A DNA stretch of 64,000 nucleotides, from the NCBI GenBank assembly GCA_937905835.1, contig CALCXK010000006.1, positions 1 to 64,000 on the forward strand. Reading direction: 5' to 3'. The position numbers and the translations under genes were made by a program. A model generated the notes under the pieces. That model searched no databases. It saw only the letters and a list, made by a program, of their open reading frames with translations, and had not been told where the DNA came from. This DNA is from an uncultured Ilumatobacter sp. Its GTDB lineage: Bacteria > Actinomycetota > Acidimicrobiia > Acidimicrobiales > Ilumatobacteraceae. Each line of letters opens with the position of its first letter. Position 1 is the first letter of the stretch. Positions 15,794 to 24,285 of this stretch are shown one piece after another.

Positions 15794-16627
15794 TCAGCTG
15801 AGTTCTTCGTAGATGAACGAGTTAGCCGCAGGCGTGGCGAAGAGGAACGTTGTCCGTGAACCGTTCTCGTCAGTTTCACCGATGATCAGTTCCTGCTGGG
15901 CAAGTGAACCGAACGTGGAGGTGATGGCGTACATGGCCAGCGTGTTCTCCGGTGTGCGCTCGACGTCTTCGTTGACAAGCGCCGGGCTGAACTGATTGCC
16001 GATTCCGAATACATTGAGGATCAGGGCTGCGCTCTGGCGGGACTCTTCGGCGGAGGCGTTGGCAGTGGCGAGGCGTTGTGCCGGCTCGGTCAGGATGCTG
16101 GTGAGCGACTGATGCGTCGACGCTGCAAGGTTCTCGAGCGTGATCGCCAGGTTGATGACATCGCGAAGAACGTCGTCACTCGTGCTGATCGTGTCGACGA
16201 TCGGGGCGATTGCCCGTTCCATGATCCACGGGTTCGTATCGGTCCACGCAGTGCCGCCGGCAGCGACGGTCAGTTCGGCCATCTTGTCGGCAGTGGCTTG
16301 GTGGTTCGCTTGCAGACGCTCGACCAGCTCAGCGGTCGATCCTTCGAGGACACCGAGGCCCTTGGCGATCTCGTACACAGCAACAGCCGTGAGTTCGAGC
16401 GACGACGCGGTGCGGAGTAGAACGATGTCGTTCACCGCGTAGTCGGGTTGCGGCAGGATCGGGTCGGCGTTACCGACTCGGCCGGGGGCAGTGTCGCCAC
16501 CGCGATCGTTGCCGCAAGCTGCGCCCAGTGCTGCAAGTGAGACCGAGAGGCCACCGATCCGCAGAACTTGACGGCGACCGACGCGGGCGTCGAGGTTCGC
16601 TGTGGTGAGGGGAGTCGAGTCGGTCAT
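15794..16627 (-). CDS. Tat-exported ferritin-like lipoprotein
   Basis: A 277-residue exported protein. The N-terminus has a twin-arginine motif (GRRQVLRIGG, residues 17-26), a hydrophobic core and a lipobox ending LGAAC at about residue 38, so it is probably a Tat-dependent lipoprotein. The mature part is helical, with regularly spaced Glu/His residues ('SSLELTAVAVYE', 'LQANHQATADKM', 'TLENLAASTHQSL') that fit the ferritin-like domain family PF13668/DUF4439. A diiron or oxidative role is inferred from fold only. Its ATG overlaps the stop of the upstream ferritin-like gene by 4 nt, so the pair is translated together; rnpB follows directly. Confidence 0.75.
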   Translation of the reverse strand: MTDSTPLTTANLDARVGRRQVLRIGGLSVSLAALGAACGNDRGGDTAPGRVGNADPILPQPDYAVNDIVLLRTASSLELTAVAVYEIAKGLGVLEGSTAELVERLQANHQATADKMAELTVAAGGTAWTDTNPWIMERAIAPIVDTISTSDDVLRDVINLAITLENLAASTHQSLTSILTEPAQRLATANASAEESRQSAALILNVFGIGNQFSPALVNEDVERTPENTLAMYAITSTFGSLAQQELIIGETDENGSRTTFLFATPAANSFIYEELS

Positions 16628-17220
16628 GCTGCACCACCAGAGAGTTCGAGGGGCGCAGCAGAGTTGCTGAGCATCTCGTCGAGGTTGGAAGCCAAACCGG
16701 CGAGGCTGGTGAAAACAACAGCCTGGCGGGATTCGGTGGTGATGATCGAGGCAGTCAGTTCGATCGCGTCGATGCTCTCGTAGGTGGCGAGCAATTCGGT
16801 GTGGGTGGCCACAGCGATGTTCTCGAGTGTCCGAGCGGCTACCGCGAATTCCCCGGCATCGCTGGTAGCAAAAAGACTGCGCTGTGCGTTGAAGACGTCG
16901 TCGTTGCGCATGTTTGCCGAGGCGCCGATGGCGCCAGAGATGGCCTGCGCGTACGCCTCGTGGTTCTCACCGACAACGCTGGCCAACTGAGCGGCGTCAC
17001 CGTCGAGCTCGCCAGCGGCCTGCCGGTACAGGTCGCGAGCGGCGAGTTCGAGACGCATTGCAGCATCGAGTGCTACACGGTCGGCGTCGGTGGGCTTGTC
17101 TGGAGCGGCAGCAGCAGATGTGCTGCTGGCGAGCGCTACGACGGTGCCAGCCGCGACGATGCTGCCGAGACCGAGCAGGGAGCGCCGCGATGATGCGCGC
17201 TCAGTGGTGTCGAGATCCAC
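16624..17220 (-). CDS. Tat-exported ferritin-like protein
   Basis: A 198-residue paralogue of the next gene. It has a twin-arginine signal (SSRRSLLGLGS) with an AAAA cleavage region near residue 35, and no lipobox cysteine, so it should be released rather than anchored. The helical domain carries the ferritin-like pattern: 'AMRLELAARDLYRQ', 'VVGENHEAYAQ' and 'TLENIAVATHTEL'. GTG 17220 is preferred because GAAAGGA lies 9 nt upstream; an ATG at 17244 has no ribosome site. A TAGAAT hexamer at 17295-17300 is a possible -10. The gene is 110 nt behind the FGGY kinase stop on the same strand. Confidence 0.7.
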   Translation of the reverse strand: MDLDTTERASSRRSLLGLGSIVAAGTVVALASSTSAAAAPDKPTDADRVALDAAMRLELAARDLYRQAAGELDGDAAQLASVVGENHEAYAQAISGAIGASANMRNDDVFNAQRSLFATSDAGEFAVAARTLENIAVATHTELLATYESIDAIELTASIITTESRQAVVFTSLAGLASNLDEMLSNSAAPLELSGGAA

Positions 17221-17330
17221 GATGGAGGGTCCTTTCGAGTTCATGCAGAGAACAGCCTGGTAGTTCGGGCGCTGTTGTTCCAATTCGCTCGCTGATTCTA
17301 GGGCCAATGTGGGCCGCGAGGGGCGATTGA

Positions 17331-18800
17331 TCAGAAGTCGAGTGCAGACAGATCGGGAATCCATCCGGCGGCCCGGGTGAGCGCATTAGCCCAGGTCAGG
17401 CGGAGTGCATCACGATCAACGCTGGTGTCGGGGGTCGCAGTGTGTGCCGGACTCCACAGGGCATCGATGTCGCCGACGTCGCTCCAGACGCCAACACCGA
17501 CGCCAGCGAGGAACGCCGCGCCCAGCGTCGTTGCCTCGACCACCGGCGCGACCTCGACCGGCAGACCCGTCACGTTGGCCAGCGCCTGGACGAATGTGGG
17601 GTTGCGGCTCATACCGCCGTCGATGCGCAATGCGGCCAGTTCCACGTCGGTGTCGGCAACTGCTGCGTCGACCAGGTCGGCGCTTCGATGTGCGATGCCT
17701 TCGAGCACAGCGCGCACCACATGGCTGCGCTCGGTTCCCCGAGTGAGCCCGAGCAGGGTGCCGCGTGCGCCGTAGTCCCAACGTGGCGTACCGAGCCCGA
17801 GTAGCGCTGGTACATACATCACACCGCCCGAGTCGGTGCACTGAGATGCGACGTCGTGGCTTGCCTCGGCCGTATCGATGAGACCCATATCGTCACGGAG
17901 CCACTCGATGTTGGTGCCAGCCGACAGCATGATGCCCTCGATGCCCCAGGTGAGGATGCCTCCGAGCGACCAGACAGGCAGGGGATAGGTGCCGTGGACA
18001 TGACGGTTGGCCTTCTCAGGTGTGCCGCCGTCGGTGCACATATCGAGCATGCCACCCGTGCCCAAAGTGATCTTTGCCTGGCCGGGCCGGACACATCCCT
18101 GGCCGATCAGTGATGCCTGTTGATCGCCGACCAGCGCAGCTATCGGCGGGCTGCCGGGAAGCGCCGTGGCACGTCCGACCACACCTGCCGAGTCCACGAC
18201 CTCGGGCAGGAGTGCCTCGGGAATCGAGAAGGCTTCGAGGATGTCGTGTCGCCATCCGGTGCCGTCGATCGAGCGCAGGCCGGTTGTGGTCGCCGAGAAG
18301 TTGGTCTGGTCGGCAACGTGGACAACACCTTCTGTCAGCGTCCAAGCAATCCAACTGTCGAGGGTGCCGGCGCAAAGATCGCGGCCCGCGAGATCAGGTG
18401 TGTTGGCCAGGATCCACTGGAGTTTCGTTGCGCTCTGGTTGGGTGCCATCGCCCAACCGTGCTCGGCCTTGGCCATGATGCACTCCATCACGGTGCGCAG
18501 GTCCTGCCAGCCAAGACCAGGGCCGACTGGCTTGCCCGTGGCTCGATCCCAGACGACGACGCTGGCCCGCTGATTGGTGATGCCGACTGCATCGACCGGT
18601 GTATCGACTCGTGCGAGAACGGTCTGTGCAGCATCGAGCGACAGTCGAGCGATATCGGCGGCATCGAACTCGACGAGGCCCGGTGAGGGGCTACTCGGGG
18701 GGCACACTCGGTATTCGAACGCCACAATCGACAGTGTGTCGTCGACGACCGCGGCTCGAAGACCGCTCGTGCCGACGTCGATCACCAGAAACTGTGCCAT
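17331..18800 (-). CDS. FGGY-family carbohydrate kinase (glycerol kinase-like)
   Basis: A 489-residue sugar/polyol kinase. Domain I opens 'FLVIDVGTSGLRAAVVDD' (phosphate-1 loop), with 'GITNQRASVVVWDRATGKP' and 'WQDLRT' as in glycerol kinases; domain II holds 'IGQGCVRPGQAKITLGTGG' and the signature 'LRIDGGMSRNPTFVQALANV'. The window has a second, closer match to glycerol kinase (36031-37512), so substrate is unsettled; the setting downstream of glpD favours glycerol or a related triol. AAGGGG before the ATG supports the start, and TGATG couples it to the membrane-protein gene upstream. Confidence 0.85.
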   Translation of the reverse strand: MAQFLVIDVGTSGLRAAVVDDTLSIVAFEYRVCPPSSPSPGLVEFDAADIARLSLDAAQTVLARVDTPVDAVGITNQRASVVVWDRATGKPVGPGLGWQDLRTVMECIMAKAEHGWAMAPNQSATKLQWILANTPDLAGRDLCAGTLDSWIAWTLTEGVVHVADQTNFSATTTGLRSIDGTGWRHDILEAFSIPEALLPEVVDSAGVVGRATALPGSPPIAALVGDQQASLIGQGCVRPGQAKITLGTGGMLDMCTDGGTPEKANRHVHGTYPLPVWSLGGILTWGIEGIMLSAGTNIEWLRDDMGLIDTAEASHDVASQCTDSGGVMYVPALLGLGTPRWDYGARGTLLGLTRGTERSHVVRAVLEGIAHRSADLVDAAVADTDVELAALRIDGGMSRNPTFVQALANVTGLPVEVAPVVEATTLGAAFLAGVGVGVWSDVGDIDALWSPAHTATPDTSVDRDALRLTWANALTRAAGWIPDLSALDF

Positions 18801-19240
18801 CAGCGGCCCCTTCGTTGCGACGGAACGAAGCCGCGGCGCTGCAGCCGATTGCCGAGAATGCCGCCAATCAAGCCAGCAAACGCGACCAGGGTGAGCGTGA
18901 AGAAAATGCTCAGCCAATTGATCGTGCTGCTCCTGACGAAGGCAACGAGAATCAGGACGGCCTGGACGACAATGAATGTTCCCGACGCGGTGACGATTCC
19001 GTGGCTGAATGGTGCCCCGACCCGCTGGACCCAGGCGGCGCAACCGGCGCCGAGCGTGAAGCCGAGCACGAACCCGAAGAACAGCAGTGTGTTTGTGCCG
19101 TTGCTGTCCGAATTGAGGAGGGCGGCGACGACGAAGAACGGAACGGCGAACGCCAACGTGACACCGGTGCCGGCTCGCAGCGCATCGAAGTCCCACCGGC
19201 CCGGCAGCACGGCGTGTATTTTCTCCAGTGGTGCGCTCAC
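18800..19240 (-). CDS. Four-helix membrane protein in the glpD operon
   Basis: A 146-residue hydrophobic protein with four predicted membrane spans ('GVTLAFAVPFFVVAALL', 'LLFFGFVLGFTLGAGCAAW', 'GIVTASGTFIVVQAVLIL', 'IFFTLTLVAFAGLIGGILG') and a basic C-terminus. I do not recognise a named family. The GTG start overlaps the upstream flavoprotein stop as GTGA, and its own stop overlaps the kinase ATG as TGATG, so it is locked into the operon. A role as a membrane partner or channel for the operon's substrate is conjecture. Confidence 0.7.
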   Translation of the reverse strand: MSAPLEKIHAVLPGRWDFDALRAGTGVTLAFAVPFFVVAALLNSDSNGTNTLLFFGFVLGFTLGAGCAAWVQRVGAPFSHGIVTASGTFIVVQAVLILVAFVRSSTINWLSIFFTLTLVAFAGLIGGILGNRLQRRGFVPSQRRGR

Positions 19241-20739
19241 GGCCACGGAACCTGACCAAAACTGGACGTAAATCCAAGCTTGCCGGGGTTCATGATCCCC
19301 TGTGGGTCGAACGAGTCTTTCACCCGCTGCAACACGCCGTGCGCATCGCCGAGTGCCTCGCCCATAAAACGTTGGCGGTTGAGGCCGACGCCGTGGTGGT
19401 GCGAGAGGTTGCCGCCGTTGGCGAGCACGGCCCGAGTACCGACGTCCCACATCGACAGGTACGTCGACTCGATCTCGTCGGCAGGCGGTGTGGCAGCGAA
19501 GGTGAAGTAGAGGCAGGCGCCGTCGGCGTAGCTATGCGAGAGGTGGCAGGTAGCAGCGCGGGCGTGCGGCACATCGAGCATTGCTTCGCGGACCCTGTCG
19601 AAGATGCCGATGAGCGCGGACCACGGCGCGGCAATTTCCATTGTGTCGACGACGAACCCCTTGCGGGTCAGGCCTTGCAATGCGCTCGTGTCGTTGCGGT
19701 GTTGCATCCAGGCCTCGACCAACTCGACGTCACCTGAGCGACCGCCAGCGCTCTGGCACGCGTCGTCGACGACGCTCATCGTTGCATCGACGAGATGCTC
19801 GTTCCCCTCGTCGAGAACGAGCAGCGTGCAGGTCGTGCCGTCGCCACCGCGGCCGCGAACGGATTCGGGGCCGTCGTACAGGCGGAGTACGGCCGGTGTT
19901 GCGCCGGCGCGCATGGTGAGGCGGCAGGCCTCGACGCCTGCCTCGAACGTGTCGAACACGTAGGTGGCGCGGCGCTCGGTTGCAGCGAGGGGGTGGGCCT
20001 TCAGCCAGACGTTGGTGATGACTCCGAGGGTGCCTTCGGAACCGACGAGCAGTTCGGTCAGGTCGGGCCCGGCCGCTGCAGCCGGAGCACCACCTGTGCG
20101 GATGACGGTGCCATCGGGCAGGACAGCTTCAAGGCCAACCACCATTTCTTCGATCTTTCCGTAGCGCGTCGAGTACTGCCCGGCGCCGCGCGACGCGACC
20201 CAGCCGCCGACTGTTGCCAAGTCGAAGCTCTGAGGGAAGTGCCCGACCGACAGGCCGTGCTCGTCGTTGAGGATCCGCTCGAGGTCGGGGCCGAACGTGC
20301 CGGGGCGTACTTCGACGATGCCGGAGATTGCGTCGACCGACTCGATGCCGTGGAGCGCGGTCATGTCGAGCACGACTCCGCCGAACACCGGCGCGGCTGC
20401 ACCACAGACACCGCTGCGGCCACCTGACGGTGTCACCGGCACGCGGCCGACGTTACACGCCTGGAGCACGGCAACGACGGCGGCAGTTGATGCAGGCCGG
20501 GCGATCAGGTCAGCGAGCTGCGGTACTTCGCCGCGGAGCGACCAGTGCAGGGCCAGCGGCCACCAGTCTCGGCTGGCTTCGGCGACTTGGTTGTCGTCGT
20601 CGACGACTTCACAGATCTCATCGAGGACGGCAAGCAATTCCTCGGGCACCTCGATGTGCGTCGCGTTCGAGCGGCTGGTGATCGCACCGCCGGAGGCGAC
20701 GAGCTCAATGGGGGGTGTGGGGGAGGAGGGATTGATCAC
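19237..20739 (-). CDS. FAD-linked oxidase, alkyl-DHAP synthase-like
   Basis: A 500-residue flavoprotein of the VAO/PCMH type. The FAD domain is marked by 'VTPSGGRSGVCGA' and 'SFDLATVGGWVASRGAGQYSTRYGKIEEMVVGLEAVLPDG' (shown in pieces across residues 115-215). The C-terminal 'GGNLSHHHGVGLNRQ' triple histidine and 'FDPQGIMNPGKLG' match alkylglycerone-phosphate synthases (AGPS), which replace the acyl group of acyl-DHAP by an alkyl ether. Adjacent glpD makes DHAP. GTG 20739 gives a 35-base overlap with glpD; later starts would cut the N-terminal helix. Ether-lipid synthesis is a hypothesis; a D-2-hydroxyacid or lactate-type oxidase is the alternative. Confidence 0.8.
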   Translation of the reverse strand: MINPSSPTPPIELVASGGAITSRSNATHIEVPEELLAVLDEICEVVDDDNQVAEASRDWWPLALHWSLRGEVPQLADLIARPASTAAVVAVLQACNVGRVPVTPSGGRSGVCGAAAPVFGGVVLDMTALHGIESVDAISGIVEVRPGTFGPDLERILNDEHGLSVGHFPQSFDLATVGGWVASRGAGQYSTRYGKIEEMVVGLEAVLPDGTVIRTGGAPAAAAGPDLTELLVGSEGTLGVITNVWLKAHPLAATERRATYVFDTFEAGVEACRLTMRAGATPAVLRLYDGPESVRGRGGDGTTCTLLVLDEGNEHLVDATMSVVDDACQSAGGRSGDVELVEAWMQHRNDTSALQGLTRKGFVVDTMEIAAPWSALIGIFDRVREAMLDVPHARAATCHLSHSYADGACLYFTFAATPPADEIESTYLSMWDVGTRAVLANGGNLSHHHGVGLNRQRFMGEALGDAHGVLQRVKDSFDPQGIMNPGKLGFTSSFGQVPWP

Positions 20740-22411
20740 GGGCGGCGGCGTCCTCTGCAGCGCACAGCTGCTGATAGTTGGTGAGTTGTCGATCGACCTC
20801 GATGGCGTCCCAGTGCAATTCGGTTGCCATGAGCGCAGCAACGCCAGGGGCTGCAGCGAGTGCAGCAGGTCGATCGAAGATGTGGAGTCGGGTGCGTCGG
20901 GCGAGCACGTCGTCGAGGGTGGTCGCCATTTCGTGGCGGATTGCATAGACGACCTCGGCCCGAACATACGGATGGCCGGGCACGATCGGCTCGCCGAGCG
21001 CAGCGTCGAATGCAATCAATGCGCGGACCTCGGCGGCAAGCGTGCCGTAGCGATTGCCGAGGTGCGACAAAGTCGACCCGTCGGATGTTCGGCGCGGCGT
21101 TGCGCCGAACAGCTTCAAGCGGCGTGTTGACTTCGAACGTGACACTCGCGCCGATCGTCCGATGCCGCGCATGACCTGGTCGACGGTGTCTTCGGCCATC
21201 ACTCGATACGTCGTCAGCTTGCCGCCGCTGACACGCACGACCCCAGAGTCGCTGACTGCGACCTGATGCTGCCGCGAGAGATCGGCGGTCTTGCCGGTGG
21301 GTTGAACTTGCGATGGTGCTTTCACCAACGGACGAAGGCCGGACCACACGCCGGTCACGTCGGCGAGCGTGATCGTTCCGACGACGTCGGTGTCGAGGGC
21401 CTGGTTCAATGCTTCGAGGCAGTAGTCGATATCGACAGCGGTGGTCTGGTGTTCGTCGAGCCCACCATCGTGGTCGGTGTCGGTGGTGCCCACGTAGCAG
21501 TGTCGGAACGTGCCGTCGCCGAGCGGGCCCCAGGGCACGATGAACAGGCTGCGTTTATCCCGTTTGACAGGGATGATCACAGCGATGTCGTTGCGCACTT
21601 TCTCCCACGGAATCGTCAGGTGCACACCCTTGGCTGGGCGGATCGAATCGGGATGTGTGCCCTCGTCGAGCGAACGAACCGCATCAGCCCACACGCCGGC
21701 AGCGTTCACGACAGATTTGGTCGGCACGGTGATTTGCTCACCGTCGGCCTCGATGACCACCCGATCAACGCGACCCTCGTCATTGACTCCAACGTCGACG
21801 ATGTTGGCTCGGTTGACGACGACCGCTCCACGTGTAGCCGCCGTGCGGGCAATAGCCAGAGTGAGTCGGGCGTCATCAGCACCGGCGTCGTAGTAGAGAT
21901 AGCCCGAGCTGAGCTTCTCGAGATGGGTGGTGGGGAAGTGCTTGGCTGCACGCTCGGCGTCGACCCGCTTGTGGAACTTGCCGATGCGCCAGCCGCCGGT
22001 GATGTCGTACATCCACATCGCCGAGCCGAGTGCTCGAGCGATCTTCTTCGACACCACGCTGTCTTTGGTCATAATCGGGATCATGAAGGGCAGCAGGTCG
22101 ACCAGGTGCGGCGCGTTCTTCATGAGGCGCCGCCGCTCGCGCAGCGCCTCGTATACGAGCCGGACGTCGCCGTTCTGGAGGTAGCGCAGACCGCCGTGAA
22201 CCATCTTCGAACTCTTCGACGAGGTGCCGGACGCGAAGTCGTCACGCTCGACGAGCGCCGTTCGCAAGCCACGGGCCGCTGCATCAAGGGCGACGCCGAC
22301 GCCGGTGATACCGCCGCCGATCACGACGACATCAAATAGATCAGCCTCTCCGGACGCACTGTTGCGCAATTCGGCGAGCATGTGCGACCGCGAGAACTGT
22401 CGACCCGTCAT
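20705..22411 (-). CDS. glpD: Aerobic glycerol-3-phosphate dehydrogenase
   Basis: A 568-residue FAD enzyme that oxidises glycerol-3-phosphate to DHAP and passes electrons to quinone. The dinucleotide-binding motif is 'VVVIGGGITGVGVALDAAARG' (residues about 27-47), followed by 'SGTSSKSSKMVHGGLRYLQ', the family fingerprint, and by 'VNAAGVWADAV' and 'RVSGGKLTTYR'. Length is normal. ATG 22411 is favoured over the longer frame because a TACGGT hexamer lies exactly 6 nt upstream. First gene of a four-gene overlapping operon and divergent from a GlpC-like iron-sulfur gene. Confidence 0.95.
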   Translation of the reverse strand: MTGRQFSRSHMLAELRNSASGEADLFDVVVIGGGITGVGVALDAAARGLRTALVERDDFASGTSSKSSKMVHGGLRYLQNGDVRLVYEALRERRRLMKNAPHLVDLLPFMIPIMTKDSVVSKKIARALGSAMWMYDITGGWRIGKFHKRVDAERAAKHFPTTHLEKLSSGYLYYDAGADDARLTLAIARTAATRGAVVVNRANIVDVGVNDEGRVDRVVIEADGEQITVPTKSVVNAAGVWADAVRSLDEGTHPDSIRPAKGVHLTIPWEKVRNDIAVIIPVKRDKRSLFIVPWGPLGDGTFRHCYVGTTDTDHDGGLDEHQTTAVDIDYCLEALNQALDTDVVGTITLADVTGVWSGLRPLVKAPSQVQPTGKTADLSRQHQVAVSDSGVVRVSGGKLTTYRVMAEDTVDQVMRGIGRSARVSRSKSTRRLKLFGATPRRTSDGSTLSHLGNRYGTLAAEVRALIAFDAALGEPIVPGHPYVRAEVVYAIRHEMATTLDDVLARRTRLHIFDRPAALAAAPGVAALMATELHWDAIEVDRQLTNYQQLCAAEDAAARDQSLLPHTPH

Positions 22412-22417
22412 ACCTCC

Positions 22418-22423
22418 ACCGTA
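22418..22423 (-). promoter_or_regulatory. -10 element TACGGT for glpD
   Basis: TACGGT on the minus strand ends 6 nt before the glpD ATG (spacer GGAGGT), predicting a transcript that starts at or next to the start codon and heads the glpD operon. Confidence 0.5.
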
Positions 22424-22508
22424 GGCCCGCGCGTGGTCGGTTGCGCGGTCAGAGCGGAACAGGAAGTTGTGGTCAAGGCGTCGGATATCGTGACCGCTGA
22501 GAGCCATC

Positions 22509-23849
22509 ATGACGACGCCATCCGCCGGACCCCCCGCCTGTTTTGATCCACGTCACGACGCGTACGTCGACGAGGCAACAGTCCGAAATGAACTCACTCG
22601 GGTGTTCCAGGTTTGCCACGAGTGCCGACGCTGCGAGTCGTACTGCACGACCTTCCCGTCGCTCTTTGAGTTGATCGAACGTCGTGACGACCACGATGCT
22701 GGCCGACTGACACCGCTCGATCAAGATCTCGTGGTCGACAGCTGTGTCCAGTGCAGCCTCTGTTCAGCATCGTGCCCGTACACCCCTGCATTACACGAAC
22801 TCAAAGTCGACGTACCGCGACTCGTGCTGCGAGCGAAGGCGATGCAACACGCCACAGATAGCGCATCGTGGCGAAGTAAGGCTGTTGCTCGATCGTTTGG
22901 TCACGCCGACCTCGTCGGGCGGACCGCATCGACGGCGAGCGGGCTTGCCAACCGGGTGGTCGGTGCTGAACCCGGTTCGTATGTCCGCCGTTTCTTCGCC
23001 CGGATCACGGGGGTGTCCGCCAATCGTCGACTTCGGCCGTATCAGGCCGAGCGCTTCACGGCGTGGTTCGACAACCGGCCGCGTATACGGCTGGGCGACC
23101 CACACGGGGCCGTCACCGTGTACCCGACCTGCCTGGTCGAATACCGCAACACGGCGATCGGCACCGACCTCGTGAAGGTCTATGAACGCAACGGAATCGA
23201 ATGCTCAACGTCAGCGGCCGGTTGCTGTGGTGCCCCGTCGCTGCATGCGGGCGACCTTGATCGGTTCGCCAAAATTGCCAAACGAAACGTCAGGGCACTC
23301 GCAAGAGAAGTTCGCTCCGGCACGGACATTGTGGTTCCGCAGCCGGGTTGCGGAGCGATCCTTCGTTCGGCCTACGTCGATCACGTTCCGGAGAAAATGC
23401 GTCTCGACGCCCAACTGGTGGCCGCCCGCACCTACGACGCGTCCGAATATCTGATGCGCCTACACCGAGCCGACGACACGATGCTCGACACCGACTTCAC
23501 GGGCGAGATGTTCGATCGAATCACATCGGTCGGTTCGGGGCACCTGACCGACCGTCATGCCGAGTTCGACAGCCGTGATTTGCTGCGACTCACGGGCGCG
23601 CGGGTGCAGCAGATTCGTGGGACGTCGGGAGTAGAAACCCCGTGGGGCCTCCGCGTCGACAATGACGCCGTCGCTGAGGAACTCGCGGAGCGACTCGCCA
23701 GGCGCATTGCGACGACCAGCCCTGATGTCGTTGCGGCCGACGGTGACTTCGCGAACGCAGCAGTGAGCGAGCACATTGACCTTACGGCGCTGCACCCAAT
23801 GCAGATCGTCGCACGGGCGTACGGTGTGACTGGCCGACCTCGTCGCTGA
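22509..23849 (+). CDS. GlpC-like (Fe-S) protein with degenerate second cysteine-rich domain
   Basis: A 446-residue protein resembling the membrane-anchor/electron-transfer subunit GlpC and heterodisulfide-reductase subunit relatives. Two 4Fe-4S ligand sets are complete: C36-C39-C42-C46 (CHECRRCESYC) and C79-C82-C85-C89 (CVQCSLCSASC). The first CCG-type domain is present ('YPTCLVEY' and 'AAGCCGAPSL', then 'PQPGCGAIL'). The second lacks its expected cysteines: the position usually of form CHxR reads 'GSGHLTDR' and the usual CSGHDG position reads 'GTSGVETPWG'. It is divergent from glpD with 97 nt between starts, suggesting an electron path for glycerol-3-phosphate oxidation. Confidence 0.8.
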   Translation: MTTPSAGPPACFDPRHDAYVDEATVRNELTRVFQVCHECRRCESYCTTFPSLFELIERRDDHDAGRLTPLDQDLVVDSCVQCSLCSASCPYTPALHELKVDVPRLVLRAKAMQHATDSASWRSKAVARSFGHADLVGRTASTASGLANRVVGAEPGSYVRRFFARITGVSANRRLRPYQAERFTAWFDNRPRIRLGDPHGAVTVYPTCLVEYRNTAIGTDLVKVYERNGIECSTSAAGCCGAPSLHAGDLDRFAKIAKRNVRALAREVRSGTDIVVPQPGCGAILRSAYVDHVPEKMRLDAQLVAARTYDASEYLMRLHRADDTMLDTDFTGEMFDRITSVGSGHLTDRHAEFDSRDLLRLTGARVQQIRGTSGVETPWGLRVDNDAVAEELAERLARRIATTSPDVVAADGDFANAAVSEHIDLTALHPMQIVARAYGVTGRPRR

Positions 23850-23991
23850 TCACCGTTCAAAGCATCGAAAAGTTAGTTCGGATGGTTGACAAATATTTTG
23901 CAGGTTGTGCCATTCGTCACCTAAGTTCGATGAGGAAGATGCATATCGGTACCAGCGTTGGTGTCGAACTCGACCGGGGGGTCTGCACAAC

Positions 23992-24243
23992 ATGTCGTTA
24001 CAACACACGAATACCGAATTGAAATGGTGGCATCTTGGCGCCTGCCGCGGACTTGACTCGAAGATTTTCTATCCCGACGACGAGGCCAGTTCGATCTTTG
24101 CCAAGTCCGTCTGCTCGACCTGCTCCGTGCAGACGGAATGTCTTGAACATGCGCTGACGATCCGCGAAAAAGCTGGTGTCTGGGGCGGCGCGTCCGAACG
24201 GGACCGTCGCCGGATCATCCGTCAACGACGCCAAGTCAGCTGA
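23992..24243 (+). CDS. WhiB-family iron-sulfur transcription factor
   Basis: An 83-residue actinobacterial WhiB-like protein. The four cluster cysteines are C18, C41, C44 and C50 (CSTCSVQTEC), followed by the turn 'GVWGGASERDRR' and a basic tail that contacts DNA. WhiB proteins bind the sigma-70 region 4 and a 4Fe-4S cluster to switch genes in response to redox or development. ATG 23992 has a GGGGG ribosome site about 10 nt upstream. A consensus TTGACA at 23886-23891 in a locally AT-rich leader is a possible -35. Which WhiB subclass it belongs to is not clear. Confidence 0.92.
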   Translation: MSLQHTNTELKWWHLGACRGLDSKIFYPDDEASSIFAKSVCSTCSVQTECLEHALTIREKAGVWGGASERDRRRIIRQRRQVS

Positions 24244-24250
24244 ACGTCTT

Positions 24251-24269
24251 GCCGACCTGAGAGGTCGGC
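24251..24269 (+). terminator. Hairpin after the whiB-like gene
   Basis: GCCGACCT (24251-24258) and AGGTCGGC (24262-24269) form a perfect 8-bp stem with a 3-nt loop, 7 nt after the WhiB stop and just before the trpD promoter hexamer. No U-run follows. Confidence 0.55.
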
Positions 24270-24273
24270 GCTC

Positions 24274-24279
24274 TACGAT
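24274..24279 (+). promoter_or_regulatory. -10 element TACGAT for trpD
   Basis: TACGAT ends 6 nt before the trpD ATG, with no Shine-Dalgarno in the CTCGTC spacer, implying a leaderless trpD-thrB transcript. Confidence 0.55.
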
Positions 24280-24285
24280 CTCGTC

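Noticed and set aside
21266..22339. 357-residue open frame on the plus strand
   Set aside because: Antisense to glpD; no recognisable motif or ribosome site.
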